A stretch of DNA of 64,000 nucleotides from Paenibacillus sp. RC67 (GCF_030020805.1 NZ_CP125098.1:2708001-2772000), one strand, 5' to 3'; numbered from the stretch's first letter, positions 52,273 to 62,310 are shown. A program made the numbers and translations. The notes: generated by a model not told the origin, from the letters alone.

Positions 52273-54072
52273 TTATTTTACACTGACCGGCATCCGTTTA
52301 ATTGCTTCGGAGTCGGGAGTTATGAACAGCGTTTTTTGATGATCATAAATGACGAAGCCGGGCTTCGCACCGTTTGGTTTCCTAACATGCTTAATGAATG
52401 TGAAGTCCACGGGCACTTGGCTGGACTCTTTGGCTTGGCTGAAATAAGCAGCCAGTTGTGCGGCTTCATGCAGTGTTTGCTCACCGAACTGAGGACTGCG
52501 GATGACGACGTGCGAGCCTGGAATGTCCTTTGTATGCAGCCAAGTGTCGGCGGATTGTGCCAGCCGGTTGGTCAAATATTCATTTTGTGTGTTGTTTTTG
52601 CCTACGTAAATAGGAATTCCCTCGCTGGATGTGAAGCAGGAGAGTGCTGGCTTTTGATTCGGCTTCTTTTTGCGCGATTTTTTGTTGCGGTCACGAATAT
52701 ATCCTTGCTCGACCAGCTCTTCACGGATTTCCTCAATATCGCTTAGTGAGGCTGTGCCAAGCTGCTGGAGCAGCCCTTCCAAATATCGGATTTCCTCATG
52801 CGTCTGCTGTAATTGTTCGTTGACGGCGATGAGGCTATTTTTGCTTTTCGTATATTTCTTGAAGTAGCGTTGGGCATTTTCGGAGGCTGTTAGAAGAGGG
52901 TCCAGCGCAATTTTAATCATACGCTGCTCTTCATCGTAATAGTTGATCACCTCGACTTCGGAATCCCCTTTTTGTATCTGATGAATTGAAGCGGTCAGCA
53001 GTTCCCCTAAAATACGGAATTTATCCGCATCCTGCCCTTCCTCCAACGTTTCTTGAAGCTTGTCGAGCTTCTTAATGTTTTTGTTACGCTCGTTTTGAAG
53101 GAAACGAAGTAAATCCGACACCCGCTGTTTAACGGTATCCCGCTCCGCCTTATCTCCATAGAACGCCTCAAGACACTCGCTAACAGTCTCATAATAGGTA
53201 ACGGTTCCTTGAATATGAGACAGCTCTGTTATCGAGAAGTAAGCTTTGCCGTTAGTTTCCCGCTCACAAATGTTCGGTTTCGACTGCTCTTGGCGAAGCT
53301 GCTCGATCAACGTATGGAACGGCTCCCATAACAGGGCTGCATTATCCTCCGGCGTGTTGGCCACTGTAAGGGCTGGGCTGCATCGATGTACCATCTCCTT
53401 GGCTACAAGTGGGCTGAAGCCGCTGAACCGATTCACGATTCGCTGCTCCCAGGTATCATCCGTTGGCGGTGTTGGAGGCTTTTCAAATTCGTCATGCTCT
53501 TGAGCAGGCAGCGGATTGGTGATGCTGGTGACAAATTGTTCCTTATCCAAGTGGAAAGGAAGCGCCTTGTTCTGCTCAGGAGGAGCGACATATTTGCTTC
53601 CCGGCATGACGATTCTGTAGCTGCTGATAGAAGGAGTAACGTGATGAATTCCGTCGATAATGATACCCGTTGCAGGGTCCATTAAAATAATGTTGCTATG
53701 GCGCCCCATGATTTCGATGATCAGCGTTTTGCTGCTCAGATCTCCGAGTTCATCCCGCTGCCGTATTTGCATATGAATCACACGTTCCAGTCCAGGTTGT
53801 GTGATGCTCTCGATGATGCCGCTCTCGCAATGTTTGCGGAGCAGCATGCAGAACATGGGCGCTTCCATCGGGTTAAGAAAGCTTTGTTCGGTAAGATGAA
53901 CCCGAGGGTAGGTCGGATTTGCCGACAGAAGGAGCTTCAAATTGCTTCCTTGGCCTCGTAATTGCAGCACAATATCATGCTCAGAGGGCATATGAATTTT
54001 ATTAATTCTGCCGCCGACACAACGCTGCAGCTCATGCACCAGGCTGTGGACGACCAGTCCGTCTAACGACAT
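52273..54072 (-). CDS. rqcH: RqcH (NEMF/NFACT-family ribosome quality control factor)
   Basis: 599 residues, formerly annotated as fibronectin-binding protein FbpA / YloA. N-terminal NFACT-N domain from MSLDGLVVHSLVHELQ with GGRINKIHMPSEHDIVLQLR, a coiled-coil middle (LRFLQNERNKNIKKLDKLQ and later), then NFACT-R with GIPIYVGKNNTQNEYLTNRLA and DTWLHTKDIPGSHVVIRS. RqcH binds obstructed 50S subunits and adds C-terminal alanine tails. The ATG at 54072 matches the family start; GGAG is 12 nt upstream. An ATG at 54207 gives an unlikely 45-residue extension. Confidence 0.92.
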   Translation of the reverse strand: MSLDGLVVHSLVHELQRCVGGRINKIHMPSEHDIVLQLRGQGSNLKLLLSANPTYPRVHLTEQSFLNPMEAPMFCMLLRKHCESGIIESITQPGLERVIHMQIRQRDELGDLSSKTLIIEIMGRHSNIILMDPATGIIIDGIHHVTPSISSYRIVMPGSKYVAPPEQNKALPFHLDKEQFVTSITNPLPAQEHDEFEKPPTPPTDDTWEQRIVNRFSGFSPLVAKEMVHRCSPALTVANTPEDNAALLWEPFHTLIEQLRQEQSKPNICERETNGKAYFSITELSHIQGTVTYYETVSECLEAFYGDKAERDTVKQRVSDLLRFLQNERNKNIKKLDKLQETLEEGQDADKFRILGELLTASIHQIQKGDSEVEVINYYDEEQRMIKIALDPLLTASENAQRYFKKYTKSKNSLIAVNEQLQQTHEEIRYLEGLLQQLGTASLSDIEEIREELVEQGYIRDRNKKSRKKKPNQKPALSCFTSSEGIPIYVGKNNTQNEYLTNRLAQSADTWLHTKDIPGSHVVIRSPQFGEQTLHEAAQLAAYFSQAKESSQVPVDFTFIKHVRKPNGAKPGFVIYDHQKTLFITPDSEAIKRMPVSVK

Positions 54073-54299
54073 GTTTGGAACAACTCCATTCAGTGAATCA
54101 AGAATAAGAATACCATTTTGAATGTACCATTCTCTATCATGCCATATTTTCGCAAAAAACTTAAGTCTGTTTTCCATTGTGCTATTTTGCTGCTTGTCTG
54201 AATACATTTACTAAAAGAAGCTGTCCTACTGGTGATACGCCATGCAGGGGAGGCATCGCAACAACCTTTTGGTACAACCTTTTGGGAGGGAATGAGCAG

Positions 54300-57086
54300 A
54301 TGGGTCACAAGCAGTGGTATCAATTGACGGCTGAGGAAATTCTGCAAATGCAGCAGATCGAACCGTCACAGGGGCTCTCTTCAGAAGAGGTGGAGAGGCG
54401 ATTGAAGGAGAACGGTCACAATGAATTATCCGAAGGGAAAAAAATATCGCCGATAGCCCTTTTTCTAAACCAGTTTAAGGATTTCATGGTGCTGGTGCTT
54501 ATGGGCGCGACGTTGATTTCCGGACTCCTGGGAGAATATTTGGATGCAATCACCATCGTCGCCATTATTATCATGAACGGAATTTTGGGCTTTATCCAGG
54601 AATTCCGCGCCGAACGTTCACTTAGAGCCTTAAAGGAGCTGTCTGCGCCGAATGCCAAGGTGCTGAGGGGCGGATTGATTGAGCAAGTTCCTGCAAAAGA
54701 GCTTGTTCCTGGCGATATGGTCGTAATGGAAAGTGGGGACCGAGTTCCTGCCGATCTACGGTTCATTGATGCTAATGGCTTGTACGTAGAAGAATCAGCA
54801 CTGACCGGAGAATCAGTACCTGTAAGCAAACACACAGCGGCGCTCCATGGTGATGAAGTACCTCTTGGAGACCAGAGGAACTTAGGCTTTATGGGAACGA
54901 TGATTACGCGCGGAACAGCGAAGGGGATCGTCGTACGAACCGGTATGAGCACAGAGATGGGCAAAATCGCTGATTTGATCCAAAGCACAGAGTCTATGGA
55001 TACTCCCCTTCAGCACCGTTTGGAGCAGTTAGGTAAAATATTAATTATCGTAGCGCTAGCATTGACTGTACTCGTTGTAGTGGCAGGTATCGTTCATGGA
55101 CAAGAGCCTTACGGCATGTTCTTAGCTGGCGTCAGCTTAGCGGTGGCTGCTATCCCGGAAGGACTTCCGGCTATTGTTACGATTGCTCTTGCCTTGGGCG
55201 TTCAGAGGATGATTCAACGAAAGGCGATCGTAAGAAAGCTGCCGTCCGTCGAAACGCTGGGTTGTGCTTCGGTTATTTGTTCGGATAAAACAGGTACACT
55301 CACACAAAACAAAATGACGGTTACCCATCTATGGCTGGGTGGAAATGTATTGGAAGTAACTGGAGATGGGTATGCCCCTCATGGAGATATTTTACATAAG
55401 GGAACCCATGTTGATCTGAAAAAAAACCAAATGCTGCGAAGACTCCTTCAAGTGTCCGTGCTGTGTAACAATGCCGTGCTTGTTGAGGAGAAGTCGGAAG
55501 CCAAACGCAAGAAGCAGGAGGAGGAGACGGCAGCTTCCTCTTGGAACATCAAGGGGGACCCGACGGAAGGTGCTCTTGTCGTTCTTGGAGCTAAGGCAGG
55601 AATGACTCATCAATCCATGGATGGATTATACAGACGAGTCGGGGAATATCCATTTGATTCCGAGCGGAAAAGGATGTCAGTGCTTGTAGAGCATCAAGGC
55701 GGGCGGATGGTATGCACCAAAGGGGCGCCAGACGTGCTCCTGCATCAATGCAGCTATGTGCTGTGGGATGATAAAGTGATTCCTTTTACACCAACACTCA
55801 AGCAAAAGGTACTGGCTGCGAATGAGGGAATGGCTAACAATGCTCTTCGTGTGCTTGGGGTTGCTTATCGCGAAGTCAAGCCGTCAGAACGATGCGATGT
55901 GGAGGAAGAGATCGAAAATGGCCTTATCTTCGTTGGTCTTACGGGGATGATTGATCCGCCTCGCAGAGAGGTGAGGGACGCCATCTCCAAATGCCGCAAA
56001 GCAGGAATCAAGACGGTCATGATTACTGGAGACCATCAATCGACAGCAGAAGCTATCGCTAAGCAGCTTGGCATTCTTCCTCCAAATGGCGGCATGGCAT
56101 TGAATGGTCAACAGATCTCACAATTGTCGGATGACGAACTGGATGCACGGGTGGAAGATGCTTACGTATATGCTAGGGTTTCCCCAGAGCACAAACTGCG
56201 GATTGTAAAATCTCTGCAACGTAAAGGTCATGTTGTGGCTATGACGGGGGATGGAGTGAATGACGCTCCAGCCATAAAAGCGGCGGATATCGGGATTGCC
56301 ATGGGCATCAGCGGCACGGATGTATCTAAGGAAGCATCAGCTCTTGTGCTAAGTGATGACAACTTCGCCACGATTGTTGCCGCTATTGAAGAAGGCCGCG
56401 GCATTTATGAAAACATTCGCAAGTTTATCCGTTATTTGCTCGCTTCCAATGTAGGCGAGATCATGACGATGTTCCTGGCGATGATGGCGGGTCTTCCGTT
56501 GCCGTTAATCCCGATTCAAATTTTATGGGTCAATTTGGTTACCGACGGTCTTCCTGCAATGGCTCTCGGGGTGGATCAGGCGGAAAAAGATCTTATGCAG
56601 CAAAAGCCGCGTTCGGCGCGGGAAAATATTTTTGCAAGGCGCCTTGGCTGGAAAATTATTAGCCGCGGCATATTGATTGGGGTATGTACCCTGGCAGCCT
56701 TTATGATTATGCTGCATCAAGGTGGTAAAGATGAAGCGGCTGTGCTCGTGAAGGCGCAGACGGTAGCGTTCGCGACATTGGTAATGGCTCAGCTGATTCA
56801 TGTATTCGACTGCCGCAGCTCCCGATCGATTTTTCACCGTAATCCACTGCAGAACAGCTATCTAGTGCTGGCGGTTATCTCATCCCTCGTTCTTATGCTT
56901 GCTGTATTGTATGTGGAGCAGCTTCAGCCGATATTCAAAACGGTTCCGCTCGGCTGGAAAGATTGGATCATTGTACTTATTTTTGCCGGTATCCCGACCT
57001 TCTTCATGGGCTTTGGCAGTTTGATGAGCAAGCCTTCCAAACGCAAAACAATCCGTTATGGCAGTGCTAAACCAGCGGCAAGATAA
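54300..57086 (+). CDS. P-type Ca2+-transporting ATPase (YloB type)
   Basis: 928 residues, P2A (SERCA-like) pump. An N-terminal cation-ATPase domain, the actuator TGES (ESALTGESVPVSK), the phosphorylation motif DKTGTLT (Asp329), KGAPDVLL in the nucleotide domain, and MTGDGVNDAPAIKAADIGIAMG are all present, with about ten membrane segments including AIPEGLPAIVTIALALG (Ca site). GGGAGGGA is 8 nt before the ATG. Divergent from rqcH, as yloA-yloB order in B. subtilis, where yloB is implicated in calcium handling during sporulation. Confidence 0.94.
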   Translation: MGHKQWYQLTAEEILQMQQIEPSQGLSSEEVERRLKENGHNELSEGKKISPIALFLNQFKDFMVLVLMGATLISGLLGEYLDAITIVAIIIMNGILGFIQEFRAERSLRALKELSAPNAKVLRGGLIEQVPAKELVPGDMVVMESGDRVPADLRFIDANGLYVEESALTGESVPVSKHTAALHGDEVPLGDQRNLGFMGTMITRGTAKGIVVRTGMSTEMGKIADLIQSTESMDTPLQHRLEQLGKILIIVALALTVLVVVAGIVHGQEPYGMFLAGVSLAVAAIPEGLPAIVTIALALGVQRMIQRKAIVRKLPSVETLGCASVICSDKTGTLTQNKMTVTHLWLGGNVLEVTGDGYAPHGDILHKGTHVDLKKNQMLRRLLQVSVLCNNAVLVEEKSEAKRKKQEEETAASSWNIKGDPTEGALVVLGAKAGMTHQSMDGLYRRVGEYPFDSERKRMSVLVEHQGGRMVCTKGAPDVLLHQCSYVLWDDKVIPFTPTLKQKVLAANEGMANNALRVLGVAYREVKPSERCDVEEEIENGLIFVGLTGMIDPPRREVRDAISKCRKAGIKTVMITGDHQSTAEAIAKQLGILPPNGGMALNGQQISQLSDDELDARVEDAYVYARVSPEHKLRIVKSLQRKGHVVAMTGDGVNDAPAIKAADIGIAMGISGTDVSKEASALVLSDDNFATIVAAIEEGRGIYENIRKFIRYLLASNVGEIMTMFLAMMAGLPLPLIPIQILWVNLVTDGLPAMALGVDQAEKDLMQQKPRSARENIFARRLGWKIISRGILIGVCTLAAFMIMLHQGGKDEAAVLVKAQTVAFATLVMAQLIHVFDCRSSRSIFHRNPLQNSYLVLAVISSLVLMLAVLYVEQLQPIFKTVPLGWKDWIIVLIFAGIPTFFMGFGSLMSKPSKRKTIRYGSAKPAAR

Positions 57087-57099
57087 GTAAGAAACAACA

Positions 57100-57138
57100 G
57101 ACCGGTGAATGGGAAAAAAGCCCATAAGCCGGTTTTTT
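57100..57138 (+). terminator. terminator after the Ca2+-ATPase gene
   Basis: ACCGG...ATGGG pairs with CCCAT...CCGGT around an A-rich loop, then a T-run. Confidence 0.85.
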
Positions 57139-57261
57139 GCTTTTTAGCCCGAAATAGAGTAAAATTTTGCGGGAAAACTATGCATTACCTTGTTTTTGCG
57201 TTATGATAATGGCTAAACCAAGAGAATACGGGAGTAGGATAGAAAGCAGGGGAGAACCAAG

Positions 57262-58104
57262 ATGAATTTTACTAAAATGCATGGGCTTGGGAATGATTTT
57301 ATCGTTGTCGGAGGAGAAAAAGAGCTGCCGACAGACGCAAGCAATCTGGCAATCCGGCTGTGCAGCCGATTTTTCGGAATCGGTGCAGATGGTTTAGTAT
57401 ATATACTTCCTTCGGAGATAGCTGATTACAAGATGCGAATTATCAATTCGGACGGAACCGAATCGGAACAGTGCGGCAACGCCGTTCGCTGTGTCGCTAA
57501 ATATATTTATGAGCATGGCTTAGTAGATGCCAATAGACGAGAGCTTATCATAGAAACGATCGGTGCAGGCGCTCAAAAAGTACAGTTGACTGTAGAGGAA
57601 GGTAAAGTAACGGCCGTTCGTGTCGATATGGGAGCACCGATTTTAAAAGGAACGGAAGTGCCAACGACGGTCGATCTTGATCTGGTGAAGAATCATCCCA
57701 TAGAAGTGGACGGACGCCAATTTGCGTTTACGGCAGTTTCTATGGGCAATCCTCACTGCGTCATTTATGTGGATGATGCCGGTGGCTTTGATTTGGCGAA
57801 GTGGGGTCCACAGCTTGAGGTGCATCCGATGTTTCCACGCCGTGTTAACGTTGAGTTTGTAACGGTACAATCTCCTGTCGCCATGGATATGCGCGTTTGG
57901 GAACGAGGAGCAGGACCTACGCTTGCTTGCGGGACCGGAGCTTGTGCTACTTTGGTTGCTTCGGTGTTAAATGGTAAAGCGGAACGGGCGGCGACAGTCT
58001 CTTTAAAAGGTGGAGACCTGTTTATCGAATGGGATGAGTCAAATAATCACGTCTATATGACAGGACCTGCTGAACAGGTATTTGAAGGCAGTGTTACGCT
58101 GTAA
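57262..58104 (+). CDS. dapF: diaminopimelate epimerase
   Basis: Interconverts LL- and meso-diaminopimelate, supplying peptidoglycan and lysine. 280 residues. The two catalytic cysteines are visible: Cys71 in ESEQCGNAVRC and Cys223 in LACGTGACATLV. MNFTKMHGLGNDFIVV is the typical start. AGGGGAG precedes the ATG. It is inserted, relative to B. subtilis, between yloB and yicC. Confidence 0.95.
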   Translation: MNFTKMHGLGNDFIVVGGEKELPTDASNLAIRLCSRFFGIGADGLVYILPSEIADYKMRIINSDGTESEQCGNAVRCVAKYIYEHGLVDANRRELIIETIGAGAQKVQLTVEEGKVTAVRVDMGAPILKGTEVPTTVDLDLVKNHPIEVDGRQFAFTAVSMGNPHCVIYVDDAGGFDLAKWGPQLEVHPMFPRRVNVEFVTVQSPVAMDMRVWERGAGPTLACGTGACATLVASVLNGKAERAATVSLKGGDLFIEWDESNNHVYMTGPAEQVFEGSVTL

Positions 58105-58161
58105 GTCATATACATTTCATCACATCAACGTATTTACATGGGAAAGACGAGGCGGAAGAAC

Positions 58162-60081
58162 ATGAAGCTTGAGTTGAGAGAAGCGCTCCGTCAGCATATA
58201 TTAGTCGGCGATGGAGCCATGGGGACATACTTGTATCAAATGGGGTTTCCGGTTGGAATCTCTTATGAAGAATTGAATTTGTTAAAGCCGGATGTCATTA
58301 TGGACGTACATCGCCGCTATTATGAAGCGGGTGCGCGGATCATTGAAACGAATACCTTTTCTGCAAATCGCGAAAAGTTGTCCAAATACGGTCTTGAGCA
58401 GGATGTAGAAGCCATTAACCGGGCAGGTGTAGAGCTTGCTCGTAAAGCGGTAGGGGAAGACGCCTATGTCGTAGGAGCGATTGGGTCTATCCGTGCCGGT
58501 AAAAGAAAGAATGTCAGAACGACCAAAGTAAAGGAAGATTTGCGTCAGCAAATCGAGGTTTTACTGGATACTAAGGTAGACGGCTTGCTGCTGGAATCGT
58601 TCTACGATTTGGATGAAATGCTTCTTGCGTTAAAAATCATTCGTAAACTGAGCGATATTCCTGTCATTTGCCAGTTTGCTACAGAAGGCACAGGAACGAC
58701 TCACGATGGGGCTACGCTTCAGGAAGCCTTCACTAAGCTGAAGCAAAATGGGGCGGACGTAGTAGGCTTTAACTGCCGCAGCGGTCCTAATGGTTTACTT
58801 CGTTCGCTTGAAAAAGTAGCCGGGATGAATGAGCCGCTGCCGTTCTCGGTATTCCCAAATGCCGGAACTCCTGATTATGTGGATGGGCGTTTCACTTATG
58901 CGGCTACCCCGCAATATTTTGCTGAGACAGCGCTGAAGTTTGCTGACCTGGGTGCTCGCATTATCGGTGGCTGCTGCGGTACGACACCGGAGCATGTTGC
59001 CGCAATGGCTCAATCTCTTCATGATTACACACCAGATTCCACTAAAGTGAGCTTGCTGCAGACGGCTTCCCACTCAACAGGCTTTCAGATAACGGCGGAA
59101 CGAGAGCTATTCCAAACCACCGAAGCCAAGATTGCGCCTCCGTTCGGTCAAGGGCCGAACTCTCAGGAGCCCAATATTGTGGAGCTGGTTAAACAACGGC
59201 ATACCGTCATTGTAGAACTGGATCCGCCACGGGACTTGGATATCACTAAATTTATGCAAGGAGCTCAAGCGCTCAAGGAAGCGAAAGTCGACGCGTTAAC
59301 GATGGCGGACAATTCATTAGCTGTAACGCGGATGAGTAACTTGGCACTTGGCTATTTGGTCAAAGAGCAGACTGGACTTCGACCATTAATTCATATCGCA
59401 TGCCGCGATCGCAATATGATCGGGACCCAGTCGCATATGATGGGATTGCATGCTTTGGGTATTGACCACGTGCTTGCAGTAACGGGAGATCCTGCGCGCT
59501 TCGGTGATTTACCGGGTTCGAGCTCCGTGTACGACTTGACTTCATTTGAAATCATCCGTATGATCAAGCAGTTGAATGAAGGGGTTGCATTCTCAGGCAA
59601 AGCGCTTAAGAAGACAGCTAATTTTATTGTCGGTGCCGCTTTTAACCCTAACGTAAAATATTTGGACAAAGCCGTTCAAAGGCTAGAACGCAAAATTGAA
59701 GCTGGTGCGGATTATATTATGACGCAACCGGTTTATAATGCGGAATTAATAGAAAAGATATATGAAGCAACGAAGCACTTATCCGTTCCTATTTTTATTG
59801 GAATTATGCCTCTTGCGAGCGGTGGCAATGCTACTTATTTGCATAATGAGGTTCCCGGAATCCAGTTGTCCGATGATGTACGTCAGCGTATGGGTGAGTT
59901 AAAAGGCGAAGAAGGCCGAGCCATGGGCGTACAAATCGCGAAGGAATTACTGGACACGGCGATGAAATATTTTAACGGTATTTATTTAATGACACCGTTC
60001 CTTTCATATGAAATGACGGTACAGCTGACGAACTATGTGTGGGAGAAATCCGGCCTGGCAGTTTCCACTTGTACCCATTGA
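58162..60081 (+). CDS. bifunctional homocysteine S-methyltransferase / 5,10-methylenetetrahydrofolate reductase
   Basis: 639 residues. N-terminal domain (about 1-300): GDGAMGTYLYQMG, VGFNCRSGPNGL and GGCCGTTPEH give the three zinc-binding cysteines of homocysteine methyltransferases. C-terminal domain (about 330-639): VIVELDPPRDLDITKF, VLAVTGDPARFGD and ADYIMTQPVYN match MTHFR. The combination corresponds to B. subtilis YitJ and could both make methyl-THF and methylate homocysteine. The ATG at 58162 follows GAGGCGG. No SAM riboswitch was found in the 57-bp spacer. Confidence 0.92.
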   Translation: MKLELREALRQHILVGDGAMGTYLYQMGFPVGISYEELNLLKPDVIMDVHRRYYEAGARIIETNTFSANREKLSKYGLEQDVEAINRAGVELARKAVGEDAYVVGAIGSIRAGKRKNVRTTKVKEDLRQQIEVLLDTKVDGLLLESFYDLDEMLLALKIIRKLSDIPVICQFATEGTGTTHDGATLQEAFTKLKQNGADVVGFNCRSGPNGLLRSLEKVAGMNEPLPFSVFPNAGTPDYVDGRFTYAATPQYFAETALKFADLGARIIGGCCGTTPEHVAAMAQSLHDYTPDSTKVSLLQTASHSTGFQITAERELFQTTEAKIAPPFGQGPNSQEPNIVELVKQRHTVIVELDPPRDLDITKFMQGAQALKEAKVDALTMADNSLAVTRMSNLALGYLVKEQTGLRPLIHIACRDRNMIGTQSHMMGLHALGIDHVLAVTGDPARFGDLPGSSSVYDLTSFEIIRMIKQLNEGVAFSGKALKKTANFIVGAAFNPNVKYLDKAVQRLERKIEAGADYIMTQPVYNAELIEKIYEATKHLSVPIFIGIMPLASGGNATYLHNEVPGIQLSDDVRQRMGELKGEEGRAMGVQIAKELLDTAMKYFNGIYLMTPFLSYEMTVQLTNYVWEKSGLAVSTCTH

Positions 60082-60118
60082 CAAAATGAATTAATATAGA
60101 ATAATGGATGTGAATGCC

Positions 60119-61000
60119 ATGGTTCGCAGTATGACCGGATTCGGACAAGCAAATCGTTCTTTTGCGGGGTATACCGTTCAATTGGACGTGAAGTCTGTCA
60201 ATCACCGTTATTGCGAAGTGCAGGTTCGGATGCCCCGAGAATGGATGAAATATGAGGATCTCCTTAAACGTGTCGTTCAGCAGGAGATCAAGCGCGGGCG
60301 AGTGGATGTCTTTGTAACCGTAGAACGCAAGCCGGATGCAGTCGGATCCATGGAGATCAACTGGACAGCGGCAGAAGCTTATCGCTCTGCAGCCGAACAA
60401 CTGAAGACTAAGTTCGGATTGGAAGGTACGGTTACTATACAAGACTATCTTCGTATTCCCGAGCTCATAACGTTCCGAGAAGCGGATGAAGCAGCGGAAG
60501 AGGAAATGGAACGAGAGTGGACACTAAGTGTCCAAGAAGCCATTCAACACCTCATCCAGATGCGTACATCTGAAGGAGCCCATCTAGGGGAAGACACGTC
60601 GCAGCGCGTTCAAACTCTGGAGTCTTATCTGGAGCAAGCGCGTCAATTATCTCCTCAAGCAGTGCAGGATTATGCAGGAAAGCTGCGTTCGCGTATTCAG
60701 GAGCTGATGCAGCAGCCTGTTATCGATGAAGTGCGGTTGGCAACGGAAATTGCGATTTTCGCTGACCGTGCGAATGTAGATGAGGAAATAACAAGACTGC
60801 TTAGTCATTTTCAGCAGTGCAAGCAGCTGCTAGGGTCGCCTGAGCCGATTGGTAGAAAACTGGATTTCCTCGTTCAGGAAATGAATAGAGAAGTGAATAC
60901 CATCGGGTCTAAAGCCAATCATGCCGGTCTTACCGCTATTGTGGTTGAAATGAAGGCGGAGCTGGAGAAAATGAGAGAGCAGATTCAAAATATTGAGTAG
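60119..61000 (+). CDS. yicC: YicC/YloC family endoribonuclease-like protein
   Basis: 293 residues. VRSMTGFGQANRSF at the start and the C-terminal DRANVDEEITRLLSHFQQCKQLL and GRKLDFLVQEMNREVNTIGSKAN are family signatures. E. coli YicC is an endoribonuclease; yloC is the B. subtilis counterpart. The ATG at 60119 fits the family start; an ATG at 60104 adds five residues. TTGACA at 60078-60083 with AATAAT at 60100-60105 is a possible weak promoter over the preceding stop codon. Followed by remA, as in B. subtilis. Confidence 0.92.
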   Translation: MVRSMTGFGQANRSFAGYTVQLDVKSVNHRYCEVQVRMPREWMKYEDLLKRVVQQEIKRGRVDVFVTVERKPDAVGSMEINWTAAEAYRSAAEQLKTKFGLEGTVTIQDYLRIPELITFREADEAAEEEMEREWTLSVQEAIQHLIQMRTSEGAHLGEDTSQRVQTLESYLEQARQLSPQAVQDYAGKLRSRIQELMQQPVIDEVRLATEIAIFADRANVDEEITRLLSHFQQCKQLLGSPEPIGRKLDFLVQEMNREVNTIGSKANHAGLTAIVVEMKAELEKMREQIQNIE

Positions 61001-61031
61001 CAGCCACGTTTTGCGACAGCAAGCTTGGGTT

Positions 61032-61155
61032 ATGCTTTACGATGTAGGCTTTTACTTAGGGAAAGCTAAGTCGATGCTATTGAAAGCAGTCTTCCTTTCG
61101 GGAAGCTCTGCTGATGCTTACGATGTTAAGCTTTCACTACGCGAAGCTCTTAGGA
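61032..61155 (+). repeat. imperfect direct repeats and hairpin upstream of remA
   Basis: About 40 bp starting at 61032 (ATGCTTTACGATGTAGG...) recurs with changes at 61114 (ATGCTTACGATGTTAAG...), both reaching an AAGCT. Between them AGCAG-TCTTCC pairs with GGGAAG-CTGCT (about 61086-61112). No T-run, so an attenuator is doubtful; the duplication may be a trace of local rearrangement. Confidence 0.4.
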
Positions 61156-61164
61156 GGAAACAAG

Positions 61165-61425
61165 ATGGCAATCAAACTTATTAATATCGGATTCGGTAAT
61201 ATCGTATCCGCTAACCGAATCATTTCCATCGTGAGTCCGGAATCCGCGCCAATCAAAAGGATTATTCAAGAAGCGCGCGACCGTCACATGCTGATTGATG
61301 CAACCTACGGCCGCCGTACGCGTGCAGTGATAATTACGGACAGCGATCATGTCATCTTGTCTGCAGTGCAGCCTGAAACGGTGGCCCATCGACTTTCTAA
61401 TAAGGACGATGATCATGACGAGTAA
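61165..61425 (+). CDS. remA: extracellular matrix regulator RemA (YlzA)
   Basis: 86 residues. [27 protein letters not shown] and [31 protein letters not shown] match RemA, the small oligomeric DNA-binding activator of matrix and osmoprotection genes in B. subtilis. TAGGAGG precedes the ATG at 61165. Its end overlaps gmk by 11 nt. Confidence 0.94.
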   Translation: MAIKLINIGFGNIVSANRIISIVSPESAPIKRIIQEARDRHMLIDATYGRRTRAVIITDSDHVILSAVQPETVAHRLSNKDDDHDE

Positions 61426-62035
61426 GGAAAAAGGAATATTAATTGTATTATCAGGTCCATCCGGAGTAGGCAAAGGAACGGTCTGCAAAGCGCTTAGGCA
61501 GTGTGCACCTGACCTGATCTACTCTGTTTCCGCCACAACCCGTGAGCCAAGGCAGGGTGAAGTGGACGGTGTGAATTATTTCTTTAAGTCCAGAGAACAA
61601 TTCCAACAGCTTATTGCAGAGGATCAAATGCTGGAATGGGCGGAATATGTCGGTAATTTTTACGGAACACCACGAAAATTCGTAGAAGAAACGTTAAATG
61701 CCGGGCACGATATTATTCTTGAAATTGAAGTTCAAGGCGCTTTGAAAGTAAAACAAAAGTTTCCTCAAGGCGTATTTATATTCCTGCTTCCTCCTTCAAT
61801 GGATGAGCTTGAGAATCGGATCGTTGGGCGCGGAACCGAGTCCGAGGAGTCTATCCGCAATCGGATGTCGGTTGCTATGGAGGAAATCCGTCTGATGGAG
61901 CATTATGATTATGCTATCGTGAATGATCATGTCGAGAATGCCTGTTCGCGTATTCAATCTATCATAGTAGCCGAGCATTGCCGTAAAGAAAAAGTGGTTA
62001 ACAAAATCAAACAATGGATGGTAGAGGTGAACTAA
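61415..62035 (+). CDS. gmk: guanylate kinase
   Basis: Phosphorylates GMP to GDP. 206 residues. Walker A is GPSGVGKGT (14-22); [17 protein letters not shown] and the GMP-binding LEIEVQGA are typical. The ATG at 61415, 8 nt after AAGGA inside remA, is the only start that yields the family N-terminus. rpoZ begins 2 bp after the stop. Confidence 0.95.
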   Translation: MTSKEKGILIVLSGPSGVGKGTVCKALRQCAPDLIYSVSATTREPRQGEVDGVNYFFKSREQFQQLIAEDQMLEWAEYVGNFYGTPRKFVEETLNAGHDIILEIEVQGALKVKQKFPQGVFIFLLPPSMDELENRIVGRGTESEESIRNRMSVAMEEIRLMEHYDYAIVNDHVENACSRIQSIIVAEHCRKEKVVNKIKQWMVEVN

Positions 62036-62037
62036 AC

Positions 62038-62253
62038 ATGTTATATCCTTCAATCGATAAATTGCTGGACAAAGTAGACAGCAAGTACTCGTTGGTCGTA
62101 GCAGCAGCGAAACGGGCAAGAATGCTTCGTGATGGTTCGAAAACCGAGGTACGCAACAAAAGATCGCATAAATTTGTAGGTCTGGCGTTAGAAGAAATTT
62201 ACGAAGATCATATTTCTTACGAGAAGCTGCAAAATAAAGAATTAGTGAAGTAA
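62038..62253 (+). CDS. rpoZ: RNA polymerase omega subunit
   Basis: 71 residues: [30 protein letters not shown] is the omega signature, with [17 protein letters not shown] residues later. Assists RNA polymerase assembly. GAGGTGA is 7 nt before the ATG. A terminator follows, separating it from coaBC. Confidence 0.93.
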   Translation: MLYPSIDKLLDKVDSKYSLVVAAAKRARMLRDGSKTEVRNKRSHKFVGLALEEIYEDHISYEKLQNKELVK

Positions 62254-62260
62254 CCTTTAC

Positions 62261-62287
62261 AACAACCCTCGTGGTTGTTATTTTTTT
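62261..62287 (+). terminator. rpoZ terminator
   Basis: AACAACC (62261-62267) pairs with GGTTGTT (62273-62279), then A and seven T. Stem is short. Confidence 0.7.
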
Positions 62288-62310
62288 CTCGAATATCGGG
62301 GGTGAAACGG

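Noticed and set aside
51970..52746. 258-codon open frame following ugd
   Set aside because: It runs through the terminator hairpins, the foldback element and the antisense of rqcH; nothing in it looks like a protein and it has no convincing binding site.
58105..58161. SAM riboswitch before the homocysteine methyltransferase/MTHFR gene
   Set aside because: The spacer is only 57 bp and lacks the conserved stems.
60993..61184. 63-codon open frame between yicC and remA
   Set aside because: It crosses the remA binding site and the repeat/hairpin region, has no ribosome binding site of its own and no recognisable composition.
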